Assembly: GCA_903886975.1 (NCBI GenBank)
Contig: CAISOB010000036.1
Span: forward strand, 1 to 64,000
Source: an uncultured beta proteobacterium
GTDB lineage: Bacteria > Pseudomonadota > Gammaproteobacteria > Burkholderiales > Rhodocyclaceae
Reading direction: 5' to 3'
DNA length: 64,000 nucleotides
The position numbers were made by a program, and so were the translations under genes. How positions within the stretch are numbered: position 1 is the first letter of the stretch; each line of letters opens with the position of its first letter. This document shows, one piece after another, positions 16,222-25,059 of this stretch. The notes under the pieces are model-generated. The model was not told the DNA's origin. It worked only from the letters and a program-made list of their open reading frames with translations, and made no database searches.

Positions 16222-16670
16222 GAGTGCTGGCCCAGCGCGTTGCTTCGGCACGGGTTGAAATCGGCGGGCAGGTCCACGCCGCCATCGGGGCTGGTTTACT
16301 GGTTCTGGTCGGCATCGAGGCCGACGATGGCGAGGCCGATATCGCCTGGCTTTCAGGCAAGCTGGCGCGGCTGCGGATATTTGACGACGACCTGGGCGTG
16401 ATGAATCGCAGCATCGTGGACAGCGGCGGCGAACTGCTCGCGGTGAGCCAATTCACGCTTTTCGCTTCGCTCAAGAAGGGCAACCGCCCCTCGTGGAGCC
16501 GCGCGGCGCCGCCCGAGATTGCGCGGCCGATCTTCGAGCGCTTTGTCGAGCAGTTGGCAGCGGACCTGGGACGCACGGTGGCGACCGGCGTTTTCGGCGC
16601 CGACATGCAGGTGCATCTGGTGAACAACGGGCCGGTGACCATCGCGCTCGATTCGCGCAATCCTGAGTGA
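16218..16670 (+). CDS. dtd: D-aminoacyl-tRNA deacylase
   Basis: This 150-aa protein has the full family length. It begins [15 protein letters not shown] and keeps the SQFTLFA active-site segment and the C-terminal NNGPVT motif (Gly-cisPro). The cytoplasmic dimer hydrolyses D-amino acids and glycine mischarged on tRNA. The ATG at 16218 overlaps the TGA of the metal exporter gene (ATGA), so it is translated from the same message. Confidence 0.95.
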   Translation: MRVLAQRVASARVEIGGQVHAAIGAGLLVLVGIEADDGEADIAWLSGKLARLRIFDDDLGVMNRSIVDSGGELLAVSQFTLFASLKKGNRPSWSRAAPPEIARPIFERFVEQLAADLGRTVATGVFGADMQVHLVNNGPVTIALDSRNPE

Positions 16671-16721
16671 CCCGCCGCGAGTTCCCGGCCGCGACTCTTG
16701 ATGCGCCATGCGGCGTGGCGT

Positions 16722-16750
16722 TTGCTCGCTTGCCGGGGCGCGGATATAAT
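16722..16750 (+). promoter_or_regulatory. Sigma70 promoter upstream of the CoA-transferase leader
   Basis: TTGCTC (16722-16727), a 17-base spacer and consensus TATAAT (16745-16750) predict a start near 16757 and a leader of about 300 bases. Confidence 0.6.
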
Positions 16751-16929
16751 GCACCCTCCCATGGGTTCGAGGTCTTGGCCACCCGTGCGTTGTGGCGTGC
16801 ACCTTGGCCTCGGCGAGCGATTGCGGACTACCGCATGCTGCACCTGGCAACCGACATTTCCAAGATCCAAGGCTCCGGCGGGAGTTTCATTGGACGCGAG
16901 AATTATCAATTTTTAGTCAACGATCAATT

Positions 16930-17043
16930 ATGAAGAACGACACCCGGGTCAGCGCCTTTGACTGGCGCTCGCGGGCCCGGGTCCGCCAAGACGTCCTCGT
17001 GCCGCATCAGGCGCGATTCACTGACTTTTTTATTACAACCTAG
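16930..17043 (+). CDS. Possible 37-aa leader peptide ORF
   Basis: An ATG at 16930 opens 37 codons (MKNDTRVSAFDWRSRARV ... FFITT) ending at the TAG immediately before the GGAG ribosome site of the CoA-transferase. The frame spans the hairpin at 16942-16982. No ribosome site precedes it and I recognise no homologue, so it may be chance. Confidence 0.25.
   Translation: MKNDTRVSAFDWRSRARVRQDVLVPHQARFTDFFITT
16942..16982 (+). promoter_or_regulatory. GC-rich leader hairpin
   Basis: The outer arms ACCCGGG (16942-16948) and CCCGGGT (16976-16982) pair, and so do the inner arms AGCGCC (16951-16956) and GGCGCT (16964-16969) around a 7-base loop. There is no T run directly after it, so it is not a simple terminator. 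Confidence 0.5.
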
Positions 17044-17058
17044 GAGTAGTTTTTGATC

Positions 17059-18561
17059 ATGGCGCTACCATTTCCCATCCTCACCGCCGAAGAAGCGGCC
17101 GAGCTGATACAGAACGGCCAGAGCATCGGCTTCAGCGGCTTCACCGCCGCCGGCGCAGCCAAGGCCGTTCCCTTCGCCCTGGCGCAGAAAGCGCGTCGCG
17201 AGCACGCCGCCGGCCGGCCTTTCAAGGTCGGCGTGATGACCGGCGCGTCGACCGGAAAATCGCTCGACGGCGCGCTCGCCGACGCCGAGGCGATCAGTTT
17301 CCGCACGCCCTACCAGGGCAATGCCACGCTGCGCAAGCAGATCAATTCGGGCGCGGTCAAATTCTTCGACATGCACCTGTCATCGGTGGCGCAGAGTGTG
17401 CGTTACGGCGCTCTCGGCAAGGTGCACTGGGCTGTGGTCGAAGCTTGCGATATTACGTCAGGCGGGGGCGTGGTGTTGTCTACCTCGGTGGGGAACTCGA
17501 ATACCTACATGCGTCTCGCCGACAAAGTCATCATCGAATTGAACGTCAGGCACCCGACTTCGCTGCTCGGCATGCACGATATTCTCGAGCCCAAGGATCC
17601 GCCCTTCCGCCTCGATGTTCCGATCTTCTCCGCATCCGATCGTGTCGGGTCACCGATCTGCCTCGTCGATCCGAAGAAGATCGTCGGCGTGGTCATGACG
17701 GATTTGGCCGACGAGTCCGCCGGATTCGACGAAGGAACCGCGGTGACGGATCAGATCGGCCAAAACGTTGCCAACTTCCTCGCCGCGAAGATGAAGGCCG
17801 GGCGCATTCCCGCGCAGTTCCTGCCTTTGCAGTCGGGCGTCGGCAACATCGCCAATGCGGTATTGGCGGCTCTCGGCCAGAGCAAGGACATTCCGGCCTT
17901 CGAAATGTACACCGAAGTGCTGCAGGATTCAGTGGTGCCGCTGCTCGAGAACGGCCGCTGCAAGTTCGCCTCGACCTGTTCCCTGACCCTGAGCCCCGCG
18001 GCAATGGCCAAAGTGACGGCGAATCTCGACTACTACAAGCAGCGCATCATCATGCGCCCGCAAGAGATCTCGAACAATCCCGAAATCGTGCGGCGCCTGG
18101 GGATCGTGTCGATGAATACGGCGATCGAAGTCGATCTCGGCGGCAATGTGAACTCGACGCACGTGATGGGCAAGACGATGATGAACGGCATTGGCGGCTC
18201 GGGCGATTTTACGCGCAATGCCTATATGTCGATCTTTTCCTGCCCGTCGACGGCCAAGAACGGCATGATTTCGGCGATCGTGCCGCTGGCCTCGCACATG
18301 GATCACAGCGAGCATTCGGTGAATATCGTCGTCACCGAGCAGGGCGTCGCCGATCTGCGCGGCAAGGATCCGCACGAGCGGGCCAGGCTGATCATCGACA
18401 ACTGCGCGCACCCCGATTACCGCGAGCAGTTGCGCGACTATCTGCGCCTGTGTTCGCCGGCGAGTCACGAACCCCTGTCGCTGTCCTTGGGTTTTGCCAT
18501 GCACCGGCAGTTTCTGCGCCATGGCGACATGCGGAATATCAACTGGGACGAGTATCGCTGA
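17059..18561 (+). CDS. Acetyl-CoA hydrolase/transferase family protein (succinate CoA-transferase type)
   Basis: This 500-aa protein belongs to the class I acetyl-CoA hydrolase/transferase family (Cat1/ScpC/AarC type). Landmarks are GFSGFTAAGAAKAVP near the start, GVGNIANAV, FEMYTEVLQDS with the probable catalytic Glu that forms the CoA thioester, and GIGGSGDFTRNAY. These cytoplasmic enzymes move CoA between succinyl-CoA and acetate or propionate. ATG 17059 is 12 bases after GGAG; an in-frame TTG at 17053 has better spacing. It is transcribed alone behind a long leader. Substrate is by family only. Confidence 0.88.
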   Translation: MALPFPILTAEEAAELIQNGQSIGFSGFTAAGAAKAVPFALAQKARREHAAGRPFKVGVMTGASTGKSLDGALADAEAISFRTPYQGNATLRKQINSGAVKFFDMHLSSVAQSVRYGALGKVHWAVVEACDITSGGGVVLSTSVGNSNTYMRLADKVIIELNVRHPTSLLGMHDILEPKDPPFRLDVPIFSASDRVGSPICLVDPKKIVGVVMTDLADESAGFDEGTAVTDQIGQNVANFLAAKMKAGRIPAQFLPLQSGVGNIANAVLAALGQSKDIPAFEMYTEVLQDSVVPLLENGRCKFASTCSLTLSPAAMAKVTANLDYYKQRIIMRPQEISNNPEIVRRLGIVSMNTAIEVDLGGNVNSTHVMGKTMMNGIGGSGDFTRNAYMSIFSCPSTAKNGMISAIVPLASHMDHSEHSVNIVVTEQGVADLRGKDPHERARLIIDNCAHPDYREQLRDYLRLCSPASHEPLSLSLGFAMHRQFLRHGDMRNINWDEYR

Positions 18562-18644
18562 TTCCGCTATTCCGGATCACCGCGGGCCGAGTCCGTTTCG
18601 GCAGGCCTGCGGCGCGCCGCCGATCGATCCGCTGAGCCGGCGCG

Positions 18645-18836
18645 CTAGCGCAGCGGGTCGAGCAGCGACGACAGGCCGTTGTGATCGATTTCGTGCATCA
18701 GCGCGAGGAGCTTGCCGAGTTCGCCGCGCGGGAAACCTTCGCGCGCCAGCCAATTGAGGTAATGTCCGGGCAGGTCGGCGAGCCGCCGGCCCTTGTATTT
18801 GCCGTAGGGCATGCTGCTGCTCAGCAAACGCCGCAA
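18645..18836 (-). CDS. DUF3820 family protein
   Basis: This short protein of about 63 aa (RRLLSSSMPYGKYKGRRLADLPGHYL ... NGLSSLLDPLR in segments) matches the DUF3820 pattern MPxGKYKG-LADLPG-YLNW-GFPxGELG. Family members are small proteins of unclear function, once listed as putative quorum-regulated virulence factors. The start is uncertain: TTG at 18836 is given, but the frame stays open to a CTG at 18872 that overlaps the TGA of the upstream ankyrin gene. Confidence 0.75.
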   Translation of the reverse strand: MRRLLSSSMPYGKYKGRRLADLPGHYLNWLAREGFPRGELGKLLALMHEIDHNGLSSLLDPLR

Positions 18837-18868
18837 GGCTTCGGCGTCCAGGCTTCCAGCGTTGGCGC

Positions 18869-19384
18869 TCAGTGCTCTTCCTTCTTGATGGCGTCCTGAA
18901 CGGCGCGCCGCATCTCGGCGTTAAGGCCGCTCGTGTCGGTGCCGTAGCAGCTGACCATCTCGATTTCTTCGATGACCGGCGGCGCGTCGCTGCCCTGATG
19001 TTCCTCCGCTTGGCTTGCTCCGAAATGCTGGGCTTTCCATTTGGCCAGCATCAACTCCTGATTACTCAGACCGGTTTGCACGCCGGGCGGAACTTCGGCG
19101 CCAAGCTCGATCAGGACTTTGACGACCTCGGGCTTGCCGGCGCGCAGAGCCATGGACAAGGGAGATCGGGCCTCGCGATTGTCAGGAAAATTCACTTTGG
19201 CGCCGCGCAGCGCCAGTTCCCGAACGATTTCGGCATGGCCCATGAAACAGGCCATGGCCAGTGGCAGGCCGGGGTCGCCCTTGCCATCGTTCAATTCGAC
19301 CTGAGCGCCCGCATCCAAGGCCGCAATAACTTCGGACACGAGGCCCGTGCGTATTGCTTTGACCAGATCGATGGGTGGGCTCAC
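18869..19384 (-). CDS. Ankyrin-repeat protein
   Basis: This 171-aa protein has about three ankyrin-like units in residues 5-105 (GLVSEVIAALDAGAQVELND, PLAMACFMGHAEIVRELAL, PLSMALRAGKPEVVKVLIELGAEVPP) followed by a charged tail. Ankyrin repeats bind proteins; the partner is unknown. There is no signal peptide, so it is probably cytoplasmic. It starts with GTG, with GGAG 8 bases upstream. The DUF3820 gene follows on the same strand with possible stop-start overlap. Confidence 0.82.
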   Translation of the reverse strand: MSPPIDLVKAIRTGLVSEVIAALDAGAQVELNDGKGDPGLPLAMACFMGHAEIVRELALRGAKVNFPDNREARSPLSMALRAGKPEVVKVLIELGAEVPPGVQTGLSNQELMLAKWKAQHFGASQAEEHQGSDAPPVIEEIEMVSCYGTDTSGLNAEMRRAVQDAIKKEEH

Positions 19385-19477
19385 AATGAAATCTCCAAGC
19401 AGAGAACAAGCCGACTGCCGCTAATTCTAGCAGTGCCGGCGGCCAAGCGATAGTAAAAGTCGAACTCGCGCCGGGCG

Positions 19478-21100
19478 CTAAGCGGCTTGCCCTTGCAGCG
19501 CGACCGCTTCGGCGATCCGGATGCCGTCGATGCTTGCCGACAAAATCCCTCCGGCATAGCCGGCACCTTCGCCGGCCGGATAGAGCCCTTTTACGTTAAC
19601 GCTCTGGAAATCGTCGCCGCGGGTAATGCGCAGCGGCGATGAGGTCCGCGTTTCGACGCCGGTGAGCACCGCATCGGGCAGGGCGAAACCTTTGATTTGG
19701 CGATCGAAGGCCGGCAGAGCCTCGCGTATCGCGGTGATCGCGTACTCGGGCAGGGTGGCGGACAGGTCGCACAGTTGCACACCGGGCTGGTACGACGGGA
19801 TGACCGCACCCAACTGCTTCGATGGGCGGCCGGCGAGAAAGTCGCCCAGTCGTTGCGCCGGCGCTTCGTAGCTGCCGCCGCCGAGCTGGAAAGCGTACGT
19901 TTCGAGGCGGCGCTGCAGAGCGATGCCGGCTAGCGGGTGGCCGGGGAAATCCGCCAGTGTCACATTCACGACGATGCCGGCATTGGCGTTGCGTTCGGCG
20001 CGCGAGTACTGGCTCATGCCGTTGGTGACCACGCAGCCCGTCTCCGAGGTCGCGGCGACGACCTGGCCGCCGGGGCACATGCAAAAGCTGTACACGGCGC
20101 GGCCGTTGCTGGCGTGATGCACGAGCTTGTAGTCGGCCGCGCCGAGCAGCGGGTTGCCGGCGTTGGCGCCGAATCGCGCGCGGTCGATCAGCGCTTGCGG
20201 GTGCTCGATGCGGAAACCGACCGCGAAGGGCTTGGGCTCGATAAATACGCCGCTTGCGTGCAACATCTCGAAGGTGTCGCGCGCGCTGTGGCCGAGCGCC
20301 AGGACAACCTGGCTCGCCGCGATCTCCTCGCCGCTCGCCAGCCTTACGCCACGAATCCTGGCAACCCCGCGGCCACGCTCGATATGCAGACTGGCCACGC
20401 GGCTCTGGAAGCGAATCTCGCCGCCAAGGGACTCGATTTCGCGGCGCATGTGTTCGACCATGCTGACCAGGCGAAAGGTGCCGATGTGCGGCCTGGCGAC
20501 GTAAAGTATTTCCTCCGGTGCGCCGGCCTTGACGAATTCGGCCAGGACCTTGCGCCCGAGGTGGCGCGGATCCTTGATCTGGCTGTAGAGCTTGCCGTCG
20601 GAGAAGGTGCCGGCACCGCCTTCGCCGAATTGCACGTTCGATTCGGGGTCGAGCACCTTGTCGCGCCATAGCCCCCAGGTGTCCTTGGTGCGTTCGCGCA
20701 CGCGCTTGCCGCGTTCGAGCACGAGCGGCCGGAATCCCATCTGAGCCAGCACCAGCGCGGCGAAGATTCCTGCCGGGCCGAATCCGACGACCACCGGCCG
20801 CTCGGCCAAATGTGCCGGCGCACGCGCGACGAAGCGGTAGCGCGTATCGGGCGTCGCGACTATCTTCGGGTCGGCGGCATGTTTATCGAGCAGCGCCGCT
20901 TCGTCGCCCGCCTCTGCGGTCTCGACATCGACGGTGTAGATGAAGGTCAGTGCGCTCTTCTTGCGTGCGTCATGGCTGCGCTTGAAGATGTTGAAATTGC
21001 GGATCGCACCCTCGGCAATGCCCAGGCGCTCGGCGATGGCGGTGCGCAGGGCTTGCGGCGGATGCGCGAGCGGCAGGCGCAGTTCGGTGATGCGCAGCAT
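19478..21100 (-). CDS. FAD-dependent dehydrogenase, COG2509 family
   Basis: This 540-aa flavoprotein has a short N-terminal domain (NFNIFKRSHDARKK), then an FAD-binding motif PVVVGFGPAGIFAALVLAQ near residue 103, a second segment NVQFGEGGAGTFSDGKLYS, and a C-terminal nucleotide segment VKGLYPAGEGAGYAGGI. This is the arrangement of uncharacterised COG2509 dehydrogenases, about 540 aa across bacteria. A redox role, substrate unknown, is all that can be said. mtnA follows upstream on the same strand after about 24 bases, so they may share a message. Confidence 0.85.
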   Translation of the reverse strand: MLRITELRLPLAHPPQALRTAIAERLGIAEGAIRNFNIFKRSHDARKKSALTFIYTVDVETAEAGDEAALLDKHAADPKIVATPDTRYRFVARAPAHLAERPVVVGFGPAGIFAALVLAQMGFRPLVLERGKRVRERTKDTWGLWRDKVLDPESNVQFGEGGAGTFSDGKLYSQIKDPRHLGRKVLAEFVKAGAPEEILYVARPHIGTFRLVSMVEHMRREIESLGGEIRFQSRVASLHIERGRGVARIRGVRLASGEEIAASQVVLALGHSARDTFEMLHASGVFIEPKPFAVGFRIEHPQALIDRARFGANAGNPLLGAADYKLVHHASNGRAVYSFCMCPGGQVVAATSETGCVVTNGMSQYSRAERNANAGIVVNVTLADFPGHPLAGIALQRRLETYAFQLGGGSYEAPAQRLGDFLAGRPSKQLGAVIPSYQPGVQLCDLSATLPEYAITAIREALPAFDRQIKGFALPDAVLTGVETRTSSPLRITRGDDFQSVNVKGLYPAGEGAGYAGGILSASIDGIRIAEAVALQGQAA

Positions 21101-21124
21101 GTCAGCCCCGGCTTAGCGGCCGGC

Positions 21125-22213
21125 TCACGCCAGGCCAGCCTCGGGATAAAGCGCGCGCAGGCCGGCGGTCGATGCCGCGGCGTGGCCGCGCTCGGTAATG
21201 ATCGCCGTGATCAGGTGGCCTGGCGTGACATCAAAACCCGGGTTGAGCACCGCTTCGTCGTCCGGCAGTTGGCGCACCGTGCTGGGTTGTCCGAGCGTGT
21301 CCTGGCCACGCACCACGCGAAGTTCGTCGCCGTCGCGTTCCTCGATCGCAATCGCTTCGCCGCTGGCGCAGGCGAAATCGATGGTCGAGCGCGGCGCGGC
21401 GACATAAAAAGGGATACGCGCTTCGCGCGCGGCGAGTGCCTTGAGATAGGTGCCGATCTTGTTGGCCACATCGCCATTGGCCGCGATGCGGTCGGCACCG
21501 ACGATCACCGCATCGACCGCATGTCGCGAGAGCAGCAGGCCGGCGGCATTGTCGGCGATCAGCGCGTGCGGCACGCCGTGCTGCTTGAGTTCCCAGGCCG
21601 TGAGCAGGCCCTGGTTGCGCGGCCGCGTTTCGGAGACGAGGACGCGGATGGCCAGGCCGGCATCGTACGCGGCATAGATCGGCGCGAGCGCAGTGCCGTA
21701 ATCGACGGCCGCCAGCCAGCCGGCGTTGCAGTGGGTCATGATAGACAGATGTCCTTCAGCGAGCGGGGCGAGCAGCGCGAGCCCGTGTTCGCCGATACGG
21801 CGACATTGCGCGACATCCTCGTTGGCAATCAGGCCGGCTTCGCGCCAGGCCGCGCCCGCGCGTTCAGCATCGGGCAGCGGCGCCAGGCGCGTCTGCATGC
21901 GAGAGAGCGCCCAGCGCAGATTGACCGCCGTCGGGCGCGTCGCGATCAGTGTGGCGACGGCTTCTGCGAGGCTTGCCGCGTCGCTGCGCGCAGCGAGCGC
22001 CAGCGCCACGCCGTAGGCGGCGGTGACGCCGATCAGCGGCGCGCCGCGCACCTGCATGTCGCAAATCGCGCGCCGCGCGTCAGCCAGCGTAGACAGGCGC
22101 AAAATGCGGTAGGCATGCGGCAGGGCGGTCTGGTCGATGATGTCGACGGCACGCGCGTCGGGCGCCGGGCACAGGCTCCGGGTAGGGGTGTTATTGACCT
22201 TCATGCCGGGCAT
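21125..22213 (-). CDS. mtnA: S-methyl-5-thioribose-1-phosphate isomerase
   Basis: This 362-aa protein has the aldose-ketose isomerase signatures of MtnA: QVRGAPLIGVTAAYG near residue 53, THCNAGWLA with the catalytic Cys near 162, and GADRIAANGDVANKIGTY with the catalytic Asp near 240. It converts methylthioribose-1-phosphate to methylthioribulose-1-phosphate in methionine salvage. The first ATG (22213) is given; the ATG at 22204 (MKVNNTPTRSL) fits family starts equally well. Other salvage genes are absent nearby except a methionine-type aminotransferase at 23818. Confidence 0.92.
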   Translation of the reverse strand: MPGMKVNNTPTRSLCPAPDARAVDIIDQTALPHAYRILRLSTLADARRAICDMQVRGAPLIGVTAAYGVALALAARSDAASLAEAVATLIATRPTAVNLRWALSRMQTRLAPLPDAERAGAAWREAGLIANEDVAQCRRIGEHGLALLAPLAEGHLSIMTHCNAGWLAAVDYGTALAPIYAAYDAGLAIRVLVSETRPRNQGLLTAWELKQHGVPHALIADNAAGLLLSRHAVDAVIVGADRIAANGDVANKIGTYLKALAAREARIPFYVAAPRSTIDFACASGEAIAIEERDGDELRVVRGQDTLGQPSTVRQLPDDEAVLNPGFDVTPGHLITAIITERGHAAASTAGLRALYPEAGLA

Positions 22214-22246
22214 TCTAACAGCCGGCCGGACAGTTTCCGGCGCGGT

Positions 22247-23530
22247 TCAGGCCGTTTCGACTTCGAGCTTGGGTGACATCAGCCGATTAGCCAGAAAGAA
22301 TCGGCTGGCCTCGATCGGCAATTCCTGCGGTCGCACGGTCCTGCTGATGCTCACTGCCGGCGCTGCTTCCAGGTCGATCACTATGGCGTCGCTATTGGCG
22401 ATCTCGGGATCGTATACCAGCAGCATCGGTTTGAGCGGTTGGGCACTGTTGGCGCAAATCACCAGGCCCAGGGTCTCGTTGGAAAGCTGCACGATGGTTC
22501 CCGGCGGGTATACGCTCAGGCAACGGATGAACGCGGTGACAACCGCTTCATCGAACTGCTTTTGCTTCTGCGCATAAATGATCGCCAGCGCGTCATGCGG
22601 CGTACAGGCACGCGCCAGGTTCTTGGGATTGCACAGCTGATCATAGCTTTCGGCCACAGCGACGATGCGTGACAAGGGGGACAACTGTGCGCTGGAAAGC
22701 TTGCCCGGATAACCCGAGCCGTCGACGTGTTCGTGATGCTGGGCGATGATAAGCAGCACCTCAGCCGGCAAGCCCAGCCTCTTCCCCAGCGCCACGCCCC
22801 AGGCGCAGTGCTTGCGCATCGTGGCCGCTTCCGAAGCGGTCCAGGGTTCGGTCTTGTTCTTGATCGCATCGGGAATCTCGGCCTGACCCAGATCATGCAG
22901 CAGGCCGCCGAGTCCCAGCAGCTTGATTTGTTCCGCAGGCAGATGCATTTCCTTGCCGACCATCATCGATAGCAAGGTGACATTGAGAGCATGGTTGAAA
23001 GTGTTGCTGCCATCGACCTGATCCGACATCAGGTGGATTGAGCGCTCCGCGTCGATCAGCATCGAGTCGGCAAGCTCCGCCACCGCCTCGGTCGCCAACT
23101 CGAAAATCTTCCCCGGTTGCGAAAAAAGATTCTGGCGGACCGCCTTCATTTGTCTTGTCAGCGCGATGAACTCGCGTTCGCAAGCGCTGAGCGTCGCTTG
23201 TTGTTCGGCCAGCCGTTTGATTTGCGCAGCCTTGAGCTGATAGGGCGCACCGTCGGCCTGCGCTGCGGGCGACGGCGGCTCGGCCGAGACGACTTCGGGA
23301 CTATCGGACTCGCGTTCGGGCAAAGGCTGGCAGGCGCTTTTCGCCGGCGAGTAGCGAATCTTCGTGAGCCCCAGAGCGCAAATGGCGGCAATCTGATCCG
23401 CTGTACTGATCGTCAAGCTCGGAAACGGGAAAGGGTGTTCAGTCCACGGCAACTCCAGATGAACGTGCAGGCCGGGACAGAGTTGTTCCGTCTTGATGAC
23501 ATTCACCTGGCTTTCGGAAGACCTTTCCAA
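22247..23530 (-). CDS. HD-GYP domain protein, probable cyclic-di-GMP phosphodiesterase
   Basis: This 427-aa protein has a DUF3391-like N-terminus (IKTEQLCPGLHVHLELPW), a linker with Pro/Ala, and an HD-GYP domain: FNHALNVTLLSMMVG, GLLHDLGQAEIPD (HD pair), HCAWGV, HHEHVDGSGYPGKL (GYP) and RIVAVAESYDQL. HD-GYP proteins hydrolyse cyclic-di-GMP and affect motility and biofilm. No membrane segment. The start is uncertain: TTG 23530 has AGAGGA upstream, GTG 23506 begins nearer to the conserved domain. Confidence 0.87.
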   Translation of the reverse strand: MERSSESQVNVIKTEQLCPGLHVHLELPWTEHPFPFPSLTISTADQIAAICALGLTKIRYSPAKSACQPLPERESDSPEVVSAEPPSPAAQADGAPYQLKAAQIKRLAEQQATLSACEREFIALTRQMKAVRQNLFSQPGKIFELATEAVAELADSMLIDAERSIHLMSDQVDGSNTFNHALNVTLLSMMVGKEMHLPAEQIKLLGLGGLLHDLGQAEIPDAIKNKTEPWTASEAATMRKHCAWGVALGKRLGLPAEVLLIIAQHHEHVDGSGYPGKLSSAQLSPLSRIVAVAESYDQLCNPKNLARACTPHDALAIIYAQKQKQFDEAVVTAFIRCLSVYPPGTIVQLSNETLGLVICANSAQPLKPMLLVYDPEIANSDAIVIDLEAAPAVSISRTVRPQELPIEASRFFLANRLMSPKLEVETA

Positions 23531-23670
23531 TCACATCCTCTGCAAAAATTCGTTGCCATCTGCACGAGCACTGCCGCAATGCCTCTCGTCTCGGGCAGGC
23601 GGCGTCTTCGGAAAGGCTTGCCATGCTGGTGCCAGACGTTCTCGTGACGATTCAGTTCGCCGCCGCACAA

Positions 23671-23699
23671 TGATAAAAGCATAACACTTCGCGTATCAA
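23671..23699 (-). promoter_or_regulatory. Promoter candidate for the HD-GYP gene
   Basis: On the minus strand TTGATA (23699-23694) and TTATCA (23676-23671) are 17 bases apart, about 140 bases before the HD-GYP start. The rest of the divergent gap (23531-23817) shows nothing else clear. Confidence 0.35.
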
Positions 23700-23817
23700 C
23701 GCGCCATGCCATCGGCACGACGGGCAGCATTCGTGTCAAAATCACCCAGCGCATCTTCGGGCATCACGATAACATCAGCCTGCAATTCGCGCCATCAGAT
23801 TCATCACGGAGCCGTTC

Positions 23818-24996
23818 ATGGAATCGTCAGTCAATAATCAACTCGCACCAAAGTTCACGGTAAAGCTCGAAGGCAGGATTTTCGAGACCACGATCTTTAC
23901 CGTGATGTCCAAGCTAGCGGCCGATTGCGGGGCGATCAACCTGTCGCAGGGCTACCCCGATTTTCAGGCCGAGCCGGCGCTGTTCGACGCCACGCTGCGC
24001 GCCATGCGCGAAGGGCGCAACCAGTATCCACCGATGATCGGCATGCCGGAACTGCGCGCCGGCATCGCCGACAAGGTCCGCGTGCTCTACGGCGCGCATT
24101 ACGACGCCGATCGCGAGATCACGGTCACCGCCGGCGCAACGCAGGCGCTGCTGACGGCAATCGCCGCTTTCGTGCGCGCAGGCGACGAGGTGATCGTCTT
24201 CGCGCCGTCCTACGACAGCTACGTTCCATCGATCGAAACGGTCGGCGGCACGACGGTCTATGCCGAGCTCGGTTTCCCCGACTACCGGCCGGACTGGGAT
24301 CAGGTCCGCGCGCTGATCTCAAAGCGCACGCGCATGATCATCATCAACTCGCCGCACAATCCGACCGGCACCCTGCTCGACGCAAAAGACCTCGCGGCGC
24401 TCGCCGAAGTGACGCGCGATACCGGCATCGTCGTGCTCTCGGACGAGGTCTATGAACACATGGTCTTCGACGGCGCACGGCACGAGAGCGTCGCGCGCAA
24501 CCCCGAACTCGCGGCGCGCAGTATCGTCGTTTCTTCCTTCGGCAAAACCTATCACATCACCGGCTGGAAGATCGGCTATGTGCTCGCGGGCGAGGCGCTG
24601 ATGCGCGAGTTCCGCAAGGTGCATCAGTTCAACGTGTTCACCGTCAATACGCCCTGCCAGATCGGCATCGCCGAGTACATGCGCGATGCTTCGCGGCACC
24701 TGGGGCTGGCGGCCTTCTACGAGCAGAAGCGCGATTTCTTCCGCGAGCAGCTGCGCGGCTCGCGCTTCGAGTTCTTGCCTTGCCGCGGCACCTACTTTCA
24801 GCTGGCGCGCTACGACGCGATCTCGCCGCGGCCCGACCGCGAATTCGCCGAATGGATGACGCGCGAAGCCGGTGTCGCGGTGATTCCGGTTTCGGTGTTT
24901 TACCCGGACGGTCGCGATGATCACGTCGTGCGCTTCTGCTTTGCCAAGAAGGAGGCGACGCTGGCCAAGGCCGGGGAGAAGCTGCGGCGGGTTTGA
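23818..24996 (+). CDS. Methionine/kynurenine-type aminotransferase (YbdL-like)
   Basis: This 392-aa fold-type I PLP enzyme resembles YbdL-type methionine aminotransferases: INLSQGYPDFQ near residue 42, NSPHNPTGTLL, LSDEVYEHMVFDG, and SSFGKTYHITGWKIGY with the PLP lysine. YbdL-type enzymes prefer Met, Phe and His with 2-oxo acids; in methionine salvage such an enzyme aminates 4-methylthio-2-oxobutyrate. mtnA lies nearby on the other strand, which fits but does not prove that role. Confidence 0.85.
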   Translation: MESSVNNQLAPKFTVKLEGRIFETTIFTVMSKLAADCGAINLSQGYPDFQAEPALFDATLRAMREGRNQYPPMIGMPELRAGIADKVRVLYGAHYDADREITVTAGATQALLTAIAAFVRAGDEVIVFAPSYDSYVPSIETVGGTTVYAELGFPDYRPDWDQVRALISKRTRMIIINSPHNPTGTLLDAKDLAALAEVTRDTGIVVLSDEVYEHMVFDGARHESVARNPELAARSIVVSSFGKTYHITGWKIGYVLAGEALMREFRKVHQFNVFTVNTPCQIGIAEYMRDASRHLGLAAFYEQKRDFFREQLRGSRFEFLPCRGTYFQLARYDAISPRPDREFAEWMTREAGVAVIPVSVFYPDGRDDHVVRFCFAKKEATLAKAGEKLRRV

Positions 24997-25059
24997 GCCG
25001 GACGGCCGGCCGATATCTAGTTGGGCGGCACTTGCCGCAGTCATTGACGAGGAGAAGCC

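Larger units (their letters stand above)
16671..17058 (+). other. Long leader region before the CoA-transferase gene
   Basis: The 388 bases between dtd and the CoA-transferase hold a good promoter (16722-16750), about 300 bases of leader, a strong hairpin (16942-16982) and a 37-codon open frame (16930-17043). I compared it by eye with common riboswitch classes, 6S RNA and tRNA and saw no match. Confidence 0.5.

Noticed and set aside
16751..17058. 6S RNA or a known riboswitch in the CoA-transferase leader
   Set aside because: No match by eye to the 6S closing stems or to TPP, SAM, glycine, cobalamin or other common aptamer cores.
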